This document shows positions 1 through 5,545 of a DNA stretch of 5,829 bases, piece by piece. The notes beneath the pieces were generated by a model that was given only the letters and a program-made list of their open reading frames with translations, had not been told where the DNA came from and did not search any database. This DNA comes from DATIGJ01 sp035644155 (GTDB taxonomy: Bacteria; Patescibacteriota; Microgenomatia; Levybacterales; UBA12049): contig DASQPC010000105.1 in NCBI GenBank assembly GCA_035644155.1, positions 1 through 5,829 of the forward strand. The letters are read 5' to 3'. The position numbers and the translations under genes are program-made. Numbering within the stretch: the first letter of the stretch is position 1; the number at the start of each line of letters is the position of its first letter.

Positions 1-160
1 TAAAATATTCCCTCCCATACTTAATGTTTCGTTGCAATTCTCGAGTTAAGCTACTTTGTGACCTTTTAAGTATTTTAGCAATGGAACGGAGTGATTTGCC
101 TTGCTCTCGCAAGGCATACAGCCGCTCCCGTTCTTCAAGGCCTAAATGCCGATATCTCAT
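1..160 (-). CDS. IS30-family transposase, N-terminal fragment (cut by window edge)
   Basis: The visible 53 residues start MRYRHLGLEERERLYAL, the classic opening of IS30-family transposases, which bind the element's terminal repeats and move it by a DDE-type cut-and-paste or circle mechanism. A helix-turn-helix covers about residues 21-45 (KSLRSIAKIL, then SQSSLTREL and QRN), matching the family pattern in which a conserved TSRE-like stretch ends the recognition helix. The DDE catalytic domain lies beyond the window, so I cannot tell whether the gene is intact. I chose the ATG at 160 because AGGAGG (174-169) sits 8 bases before it. An in-frame ATG at 166 is only 2 bases from that site and would add two residues. 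No frameshift or stop is seen in the visible part. Confidence 0.88.
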   Translation of the reverse strand, partial: MRYRHLGLEERERLYALREQGKSLRSIAKILKRSQSSLTRELQRNIKYGREYF

Positions 161-164
161 GCTC

Positions 165-174
165 ATCACCTCCT
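165..174 (-). promoter_or_regulatory. Strong Shine-Dalgarno site of the IS30 transposase
   Basis: Read on the minus strand, AGGAGGTGAT matches ten bases of the sequence complementary to the usual bacterial 16S rRNA 3' end. It lies 8 bases (counted from AGGAGG) before the ATG at 160 and so decides that start. It stands out because the other genes in the window have no comparable site. Confidence 0.8.
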
Positions 175-195
175 CTCAGTTCACCGATTTTACCT

Positions 196-224
196 GAAGT
201 GATGCACTTCGTTTTAGAACCTAA
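196..224 (-). repeat. Putative IS30 terminal inverted repeat
   Basis: On the minus strand this reads roughly CTTAGGTTCTAAAACG followed by AAGTGCATCACTTC. Its inner part is a palindrome, GAAGTG-atg-CACTTC (196-210). Ends of several IS30-family elements that I recall carry a similar AAGTGCAnCACT core next to a TTC-rich outer part, and the position about 35 bases upstream of the transposase start is right for a terminal repeat. The partner repeat is outside the window, so the exact outer end, placed near 224, is a guess. Confidence 0.5.
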
Positions 225-774
225 GTTTGAATAAAAATGTAAGAAGGGAAGACAGAGATTTTTAAGAGAAGAAAAGTAGTGAGTTATTTTAATCTTAAGA
301 CACTTTTTAAGAAATGATAGCAAAGAAAGGTTGGCAATTTTTTTAAGCAGTCATAGTGATAGTTTTGTTAAACAACAACTGAGTGGCAAATTTAAAAAGT
401 TATTTGGAGAAGAGAAAATCTTTACTATTTTTTTGCTGTTAGCTTGTTCAAAAAAAGAGGAAGAATCTTAACAAATACATGGTAAGAATTATTACAATAC
501 TAAAGAAAAAAACTCTAAAAGTCCTTGATGGAGAGCATCTGTTTTAGAAGAAATTTACACGTATTTACCATAATTATTTTATACCCTATAATTTAAAAAT
601 TGAGAATGGCGTTTTTATTGGATTCTTTTATTTGCCAGGATAGAATAAAGAGATAGGGAATTATAAAACTAATAGGACAAATATTAGCAAATGATTTTGT
701 GAATTGATAATTCGTGTTTGGATCTATTTTGCAATACAATCGGTCTATTCTGGCTGTTTAAAGCAGATAATTAA

Positions 775-802
775 TTGTCTTGGAAAGAAGTGATGCTATA
801 AC
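775..802 (+). promoter_or_regulatory. Candidate sigma70-type extended -10 promoter
   Basis: TTGTCT (775-780, -35-like, 4 of 6 to TTGACA), a 16-base spacer, then TGC-TATAAC (794-802). This combines an extended -10 TG with a hexamer matching TATAAT in 5 of 6 positions. Transcription would begin near 809. It has the same TGn-TATAnn layout as the leuS promoter candidate in this window. No coding frame follows, so if active it would make an untranslated RNA beginning near the inverted repeats at 803-889. Confidence 0.4.
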
Positions 803-890
803 TTGCGCTGTCATTTTCTGTAAAAACGCAATGATTAGGCTTATTTTACAATGTAAATCTCGATTTGTCTTCGAGAATCTAAATCGAGAG
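803..890 (+). other. Cluster of three inverted repeats; possible structured RNA
   Basis: Three inverted repeats follow one another. TTGCG (803-807) pairs with CGCAA (827-831). TTTACA (845-850) pairs with TGTAAA (852-857) around a single A. TCTCGATTT (858-866) pairs with AAATCGAGA (881-889), a 9-bp stem with a 14-base loop. The last can refold, because a second TCGAGA inside the loop (871-876) can pair with TCTCGA (858-863) instead. There is no T-run directly after the 9-bp stem, so it is not a standard terminator. The first repeat begins at the promoter edge and may lie partly upstream of the transcript. I recognise no known RNA family; the structures could also be protein-binding sites or chance in AT-rich DNA. 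Confidence 0.25.
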
Positions 891-1165
891 CTTATTTAAC
901 AGTAAAATATTAAGTAACTGGCAGAGTATAGAAACGGAAGGGAGCATTTTTTTATAAGGACTAATAAAAAATAAGACCATCTTTCATAAAGAGCAGAATT
1001 GGTGTTTTTATATACTCAAATAATAGCCGTGAAAATATTTATCTCGTGCTCATTCTCTTAGAGCATTTCTCAAAAGGCACAATTTTACTATAAGCATCTC
1101 GTTTGTGAAAAACACATGTGTAAATTTATTTAAACGACGTATTTTGTCATTTTTGTGAGATTTTT

Positions 1166-2104
1166 TTAATCAGATAATTTCTTTTTTATCCGGAGAATGA
1201 GAGATAGAGCAATAATTATTACAACAAAAAAGATAAGTAAGAATGTTGTTGGAAAAGCAATGAAGTGAATTGATCGTGTATATAGTGATCCGGAAGAGGA
1301 CATTGCAATGCTAATTGTTGCGGTATAGAAACCAAGTAGGAATTTTTCTGACCAAACTGCATGATCTGATAATGGTTGCTCAAGGGAAGTTAAAGAACGA
1401 GTTGTTCCTGCCAATACATTTGTCTCGGGCAAATCGACTCTGCCAACTGTTTGACCGAACATATTTTTGATAAAAATTACTCCTCGCGGTGAGATAAAAT
1501 GTGTTCCGGTGTTGGAGATACGTACAGTAAAAGGAACAGGGCCAGCTTGAAGAAAGATTGGAGAAGAGAACGTATCGAGAAATCCACTCTGAGGATCACT
1601 CTCTCCGCTTGTGAGAAGCACAGGCAGGGCAATGCCAATCCGCTCTGCTATGGAGCTGCTTCCTTCATCAAGAGAAGAGCTTGCGTTGTTAGTATCCTGT
1701 TGGGAAGTCAAAAAAATAACAGAGAAATAGGTATCGGTGGGTGGTATATTCTTAGGGAGAATAATGCTTAAATCAAGTTTTTTTTGCTGTTGTGGCCCAA
1801 GGCTCAAAGATGATTGAGCAATGCCATTATCGGCTACTTGAACAGTTTGGAGAATAGTATTCGTGGTGGAGTTTTGTTTAAAAGGTTTAAAGATAATAGT
1901 TAGATGCACAGGGCTACTACCCAAATTTTCAATCGTAAACGGTGCTTTGATCGCAGCAGGGGGGGTTGCGTGAATTTGCAGCACTGAAGGAGAGATTTTT
2001 AAGCTTATACTGTCAGCATAGGCTTGATTTATTCTTACAGAAGTAAAAAAGCAAACGGAAACAGTTAAAAATATAAATAAAAAGGAAAAAATTTGATTTT
2101 TCAT
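1166..2104 (-). CDS. DUF916-like (WxL-interacting-type) envelope protein with C-terminal membrane anchor
   Basis: A 312-residue exported protein. Residues 1-30 form a Sec signal peptide (hydrophobic core about 5-23, likely cut after AYA). Residues about 32-150 form an immunoglobulin-like beta domain that starts SISLKISPSV and includes APFTIENLGSSPVHLTI and the PTDTYFSVIFLTS strand, a pattern I associate with DUF916 of Gram-positive WxL-interacting proteins. A second beta domain follows at about 175-285 (VPFTVRISNTGTHFISPRG). Residues about 288-304 form a membrane helix, ending in a basic tail RIKKKLSD on the cytoplasmic side. In Firmicutes such proteins (DUF916 plus DUF3324 plus one TM helix) bind WxL proteins and peptidoglycan. 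Its ATG follows directly on the TAA of the upstream WxL-like gene (TAAATG) with no Shine-Dalgarno site, suggesting translational coupling. The family call rests on pattern memory; a generic anchored Ig-like surface protein is the alternative. Confidence 0.7.
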   Translation of the reverse strand: MKNQIFSFLFIFLTVSVCFFTSVRINQAYADSISLKISPSVLQIHATPPAAIKAPFTIENLGSSPVHLTIIFKPFKQNSTTNTILQTVQVADNGIAQSSLSLGPQQQKKLDLSIILPKNIPPTDTYFSVIFLTSQQDTNNASSSLDEGSSSIAERIGIALPVLLTSGESDPQSGFLDTFSSPIFLQAGPVPFTVRISNTGTHFISPRGVIFIKNMFGQTVGRVDLPETNVLAGTTRSLTSLEQPLSDHAVWSEKFLLGFYTATISIAMSSSGSLYTRSIHFIAFPTTFLLIFFVVIIIALSLILRIKKKLSD

Positions 2105-2791
2105 TTAATAATTTGGCGTTAGAATATATGTTACGACGTTATGATAAGCTCCTGCCTGTTGTGTGCGTGAAATAGTTACTTTATACGTCACGTCTGTTTG
2201 TTTATTTATTGTATTACCTGCCTGAATGATTGTTTGCAGGGATTCATTTTTAGAGACATCAGTAAATTGTTTAAACGAGTCATCAGCCATAGCTGAAGTA
2301 TGGTAGCCAAAGCCATACGTTAATGTGTCTGTCCAGAGAGCATCAGTAAGCTCAGAGCATGAACCATTGTCGCAGGTTGTATCAGGAATTGCAGTTTTTG
2401 TGTCAAGGAGCAGCGGGTGATCTTCAGTTGCCTCAATACGATATCCATAAGCGCTCTTTGTGGTTAGGGAAGTCTTGCGGATAACAGGATTTGTTGCGGT
2501 GAGTTTGCCAAGGTCAATCAGCTCTTCTGAAATTGAGAAGGAAAGTCCTTCAGGCTGATTGGTTTCAACCGTGTAGTTCTCGCCTGTTGCAAGTGGTGGA
2601 GGCATAAAAGGAGGTTGCGTGGGTGTTTTGGTTGGAATCGTCTGAAAGGGAAGAATATTAATATCTTGATTTTCAATTGTGTAATGAGGGTTTGTCATCA
2701 TGGCAGCCTGAGCTAACTGGGCAGAAAAGCCAAGAAAGAGAGAAAAAACAAAAAAGCCAATGAGGAAACGTATCATCATGTGTCTATTCAT
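2105..2791 (-). CDS. Secreted WxL-like beta-sandwich surface protein
   Basis: A 228-residue exported protein from the ATG at 2791. Residues 1-29 are a signal peptide (core about 7-24, probable cut after AQA). Next come NPHYTIENQ (34-42), a proline/threonine-rich linker (53-66, PTKTPTQPPFMPPP), a related segment NYTVETNQ (72-79), and a beta-rich domain from about 83 to the end. That domain has ISEELIDLGKLTATNPV, SAYGYRIEATEDHPL, DTTCDNGSC (possible disulfide C140-C145), LWTDTLTYGFGY, and the closing strand AGAYHNVVTYILTPNY. The order of strands and the ending resemble WxL domains, but the Trp-x-Leu signature appears replaced by GYRIEA. The reading frame stays open to a TTG at 2854, but that would put some 21 unlikely residues ahead of the signal peptide. 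ATGs at 2794, 2779 and 2776 are alternatives, and no Shine-Dalgarno site decides. First gene of a two-gene operon with the anchored DUF916-like protein, its probable partner. Confidence 0.7.
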   Translation of the reverse strand: MNRHMMIRFLIGFFVFSLFLGFSAQLAQAAMMTNPHYTIENQDINILPFQTIPTKTPTQPPFMPPPLATGENYTVETNQPEGLSFSISEELIDLGKLTATNPVIRKTSLTTKSAYGYRIEATEDHPLLLDTKTAIPDTTCDNGSCSELTDALWTDTLTYGFGYHTSAMADDSFKQFTDVSKNESLQTIIQAGNTINKQTDVTYKVTISRTQQAGAYHNVVTYILTPNY

Positions 2792-2964
2792 CATAAGAAG
2801 TGGAAGAAAAAAAGTAAAGCAGGGGAGTCGTTTTAATATATCTGAAAATATCAAAGAGTATCATTATGAAAAGAGAAGAAAAGCTTTTATAAAATATAGG
2901 ATTAAATAATTTTTGAAAAAAAGGCAGCTTTTTTTTATTTTCATTGTTTGTTATACTACAAATT
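2792..2964. other. Divergent intergenic region between the envelope operon and leuS
   Basis: Both neighbouring transcription units read outward from this 173-base AT-rich gap. The plus-strand promoter of leuS is clear (2949-2957). For the minus-strand operon the best -10 candidate I find is TATATT (2840-2835), with only a poor -35 (TGATAC) 17 bases upstream, so its promoter is unresolved. A run of seven A and a run of eight T (2916-2936) flank GGCAGC and could form a weak A/T hairpin or a curved, UP-element-like stretch. Confidence 0.5.
2949..2957 (+). promoter_or_regulatory. Extended -10 promoter of leuS, predicting a leaderless mRNA
   Basis: TGT-TATACT gives an extended -10 TG plus a hexamer matching TATAAT in 5 of 6 positions. 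No good -35 is visible; the region 17-18 bases upstream is a T-run. With normal spacing the transcript would start at 2964-2965, which is the A of the leuS ATG at 2965. This leaves no room for a Shine-Dalgarno site and makes a start at the in-frame TTG at 2944 very unlikely, since that lies upstream of the predicted transcription start. Confidence 0.6.
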
Positions 2965-5544
2965 ATGAGTAAAAACGAGGCTAAACCTCCTAAGGTTACC
3001 TTGACTGAAGGTAAACAACATTATGTGCCTTCAACGATTGAGCCGAAATGGCAAGCTAAATGGGAGGAAAAAGGTGTTTATCAGCCGGATCTAAAGAATG
3101 CCAATAAGCCTTTCTATAATTTAATGATGTTTCCTTATCCTTCAGCTGAAGGCTTGCATATTGGAAGTATCTTTACTTTTGGTGGTGTTGACGTCTATGG
3201 TCGTTTCAAGCGTATGCAGGGTTACGATGTGTTTGAGCCAATTGGTCTTGATGGATTTGGGATTCATTCTGAAAACCATGCACTCAAGACAGGCTCACAT
3301 CCAATTGAACATGCGAAACGCACAGAAGAAAATTTCTACCGTCAGCTTCATACAACTGGCATTGGCTATGCATGGAAAAACAAAGTTGAGACGTATTATC
3401 CTTCCTATTATAAGTGGACGCAGTGGCTTTTTATTGAACTTTTTAAAGCTGGACTTGCCTATAAAAAGAAATCGCCGGTTAATTTTTGCCCATCATGTAA
3501 AACAGTTCTTGCTGATGAACAGGTAATCGATGGAAAGTGCGAGAGATGTGGCTCTTTTGTTGAAAAGAAAGAATTGGACCAATGGTTTTTCAAGATTACC
3601 TCCTTCGCAGATCGTTTATTGACAAATATAGAAAGCCTCAATTGGACTGAGAAAGTCAAAATTGCCCAGCGTAACTGGATCGGCAAGAGTGAAGGCGCGC
3701 TTCTTCGTTTCAAAGTGAAAGATATGGATATCCATTTTGAAATGTTTGACTCTGTTCCTCAGACATTTATGGCGCAAACCTTTACAGTTATTGCTCCTGA
3801 ACATCCTTCGGTGTATGCATTGGTAAAAGGAACGGAATATGAGAAGCCAGTGATGGATTTTGTCGATCGCATAAAGAAGAAAAAAGCTGCCAAGACATTT
3901 GATACAGAAAAAGAAACGGAAGGTATTTTTACCGGAAGATATATTGAATACGCTCCAGGAAAAAGACTTCTTCCAATTTGGGTGGCATCTTTTGTTATCG
4001 CTGAGTATGGAACAGGCATTGTCAATGCCAGTGCGCATGATGAGCGTGACTTTGCGTTTGCCAAAAAGTACGATTTACCACTTCATCCGGTCATGTTTCC
4101 GCAAGATCCCAAGCTGGCTCAAAAAGTGAAGAATCTTGAGTTCTGCTATCATCATGCTGAGGATGGAATACTTCAGGAGCCTGTGGAGTTTAAAGGGAGA
4201 AAGTGGGGAGAAGTAAGGCAAGATGTCCTCAATTATCTTGAAGAAAAAGGCTTTGGAAAAAGATCTGCGCAATACCATCTTCGAGACTGGCTCATCTCAA
4301 GGCAGCGCTATTGGGGTCCACCAATTCCGATGGTTTTCTGTAGTAGTTGTGCTGAGAAAGGGTTATCGTGGTTTACAGAAGAATCCTCAAAAAGATCCTA
4401 TCGCTCCGTTAACACTGCGCTCCAGGATGATAAGAAGAATATGGCCGGGTGGTATCCAGTTGAAGAGAAAGATCTGCCAGTAAAGCTTCCCTATGTGGAG
4501 GACTACAAACCAATGGGCACTGGCAAGGCTCCTTTGGCAAACTATCCGGAGTTTTATGAAGTTATATGCCCTCATTGTGGAGGCAAAGCGACACGCGAAA
4601 CTGATGTTTCAGATACGTTTCTTGATAGTGCTTGGTACTTTTTCCGTTATACTTCAACAGATCGAGATGATGTTGCCTTTGATAAAGAGATTGTAAAGAA
4701 GTGGCTGCCGGTTACGATGTATATTGGCGGAGCAGAACATTCAGTGCTGCACCTTCTTTATGCCAGATTTATCACGATGGTACTGCATAATCTTGGCTAT
4801 ATTGATTTTGAAGAACCCTTTGCCAGATTCTATGCGCATGGCCTTATCATCAAGGATGGGGCAAAGATGAGTAAGAGTAAGGGTAATATTATTAATCCGG
4901 ATCAGTATATACGTAAATTCGGAGCTGATGCAGTTCGATGTTATTTGTTATTTTTAGGGCCTTTCAATCAAGGCGGAGATTTTAGCGATACAGGAATGGA
5001 AGGAATGTATAAGTTCATAAAACGAGTTTGGACCTTATTTACAAGCCAAAATATTACTAGCGCTAATCTTGCTGATAGTGCCAACAAGATAATGCACGAG
5101 ACAATAAAGGGAGTGACTATTGATTTAGAAGAACTTCGCTATAATACTGCGCTTGCCAAGCTTATGACTTACTACAATTTTTTTGTCAAACAAGACAAGA
5201 TCAGCCGTGAAGAAGTGGAAGTCTATCTGAAGCTTTTGGCTCCTTTTGCTCCGCATATGACAGAAGAAGTATGGGAGCGGTTAGGAAACAAATTCTCAAT
5301 TCATTCAGGCGGATGGCCAAGCTATGACGAGGATGCTCTTATACAAGAAATAACGAATCTTCCTGTACAGGTCAATGGGAAGCTGCGTGCAATTCTTATC
5401 TTGCAGCACAATGATCCTAAAGATGGAAAGTCAATCCGTGATCGTGCCCAAAAAGATAAGCGGGTCGCAAAATTTTTAGAAGGTAAAACAATTACAGAGG
5501 TGATCTATGTCGTAGGGAAAGTGCTCAATTTTGTCGTTACATAA
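2965..5544 (+). CDS. leuS: Leucyl-tRNA synthetase
   Basis: Class I synthetase of 859 residues, normal length for bacteria, that charges tRNA-Leu with leucine in the cytoplasm using ATP. Visible in order: N-terminal VPSTIEPKWQAKWEEKGVY; FPYPSAEGLHIGS with the HIGH motif at 65-68; a zinc knuckle C175/C178/C192/C195; RNWIGKSEGA; the CP1 editing domain (about 225-420) with TFMAQTFTVIAPEHP and AHDERDFAF (D362, equivalent to the editing Asp345 of E. coli); RDWLISRQRYWGPPIP; a second zinc module C459/C462/C535/C538; DTFLDSAWYFFRY; GGAEHSVLHLLYARF; KMSKS at 634-638; a helical anticodon-binding domain; and a C-terminal domain with VQVNGKLRA. All synthetic motifs are intact. The editing motif usually written TTRPDT reads DSVPQT (262-267), and about 30 residues are inserted after C462. 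The start is the ATG at 2965, as the promoter dictates. comEA follows one base after the stop, probably in the same transcript. Confidence 0.98.
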   Translation: MSKNEAKPPKVTLTEGKQHYVPSTIEPKWQAKWEEKGVYQPDLKNANKPFYNLMMFPYPSAEGLHIGSIFTFGGVDVYGRFKRMQGYDVFEPIGLDGFGIHSENHALKTGSHPIEHAKRTEENFYRQLHTTGIGYAWKNKVETYYPSYYKWTQWLFIELFKAGLAYKKKSPVNFCPSCKTVLADEQVIDGKCERCGSFVEKKELDQWFFKITSFADRLLTNIESLNWTEKVKIAQRNWIGKSEGALLRFKVKDMDIHFEMFDSVPQTFMAQTFTVIAPEHPSVYALVKGTEYEKPVMDFVDRIKKKKAAKTFDTEKETEGIFTGRYIEYAPGKRLLPIWVASFVIAEYGTGIVNASAHDERDFAFAKKYDLPLHPVMFPQDPKLAQKVKNLEFCYHHAEDGILQEPVEFKGRKWGEVRQDVLNYLEEKGFGKRSAQYHLRDWLISRQRYWGPPIPMVFCSSCAEKGLSWFTEESSKRSYRSVNTALQDDKKNMAGWYPVEEKDLPVKLPYVEDYKPMGTGKAPLANYPEFYEVICPHCGGKATRETDVSDTFLDSAWYFFRYTSTDRDDVAFDKEIVKKWLPVTMYIGGAEHSVLHLLYARFITMVLHNLGYIDFEEPFARFYAHGLIIKDGAKMSKSKGNIINPDQYIRKFGADAVRCYLLFLGPFNQGGDFSDTGMEGMYKFIKRVWTLFTSQNITSANLADSANKIMHETIKGVTIDLEELRYNTALAKLMTYYNFFVKQDKISREEVEVYLKLLAPFAPHMTEEVWERLGNKFSIHSGGWPSYDEDALIQEITNLPVQVNGKLRAILILQHNDPKDGKSIRDRAQKDKRVAKFLEGKTITEVIYVVGKVLNFVVT

Positions 5545-5545
5545 G

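Larger units (their letters stand above)
1..224 (-). mobile_element. IS30-family insertion sequence, 5' end only
   Basis: This is the transposase-start end of an IS30-type element that runs off the left edge of the window. It is supported by the IS30-like N-terminal transposase sequence at 1-160 and by a terminal-repeat-like sequence just upstream of it (about 196-224). The outer boundary is approximate: the opposite inverted repeat and the target-site duplication, which would fix it, are not both visible. The element is oriented so that its transposase reads leftward, away from the envelope operon. Confidence 0.75.
225..1165. other. Long AT-rich intergenic region without a supported gene
   Basis: About 940 bases separate the IS30 end from the end of the DUF916-like gene. 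Stops are dense in all six frames and no open frame resembles a known family. The longest stretch I noted is 62 codons (283-468, plus strand), opening with no ATG and ending at TAA 469-471; another of 31 codons lies at 548-640. Either could be debris of a decayed gene. Also present are a candidate promoter at 775-802, a cluster of inverted repeats at 803-889, and small palindromes at 701-713 (GAATT-gat-AATTC), 1047-1065 (TGCTC/GAGCA) and 1112-1121 (ACACATGTGT). No tRNA, rRNA or CRISPR repeat is seen. Insertion of the IS into a gene-poor or decaying stretch is a plausible history but not shown. Confidence 0.6.

Noticed and set aside
135..323. Minus-strand open frame of 62 codons across the IS30 end
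   Set aside because: It overlaps the start and Shine-Dalgarno site of the transposase in another frame, has low-complexity Lys/Phe/Leu composition and matches no family I know.
1111..1122. ACACATGTGT palindrome followed on the minus strand by a T-run, as terminator of the envelope operon
   Set aside because: The palindrome has no loop, so only about three A/T-rich pairs could form a stem; too weak for an intrinsic terminator.
225..1165. CRISPR array or tRNA gene in the gene-free stretch
   Set aside because: No regularly spaced direct repeats, and no cloverleaf pattern or T-arm consensus could be found by eye.
1499..1771. Plus-strand 90-codon open frame antisense to the DUF916-like gene
   Set aside because: It is a shadow of a well-supported exported protein on the other strand; no RBS, and its composition (many Arg/Ser/Cys) is not protein-like.
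2792..2854. TTG start extending the WxL-like protein by 21 residues
   Set aside because: The extension would precede a complete signal peptide starting at the ATG at 2791, and TTG has no RBS.
2916..2936. A-run/T-run inverted repeat before leuS as a terminator
   Set aside because: It sits between divergent genes with no transcript to end, and the stem is nearly all A-T pairs.
2944..2964. TTG start giving LeuRS seven extra residues
   Set aside because: It lies upstream of the transcription start predicted from the extended -10, and the -10 hexamer itself would be inside the coding region.
3161..4696. Several open frames of 62-140 codons on both strands inside leuS
   Set aside because: All are out of frame with a full-length LeuRS that has every family motif; none resembles a known protein.
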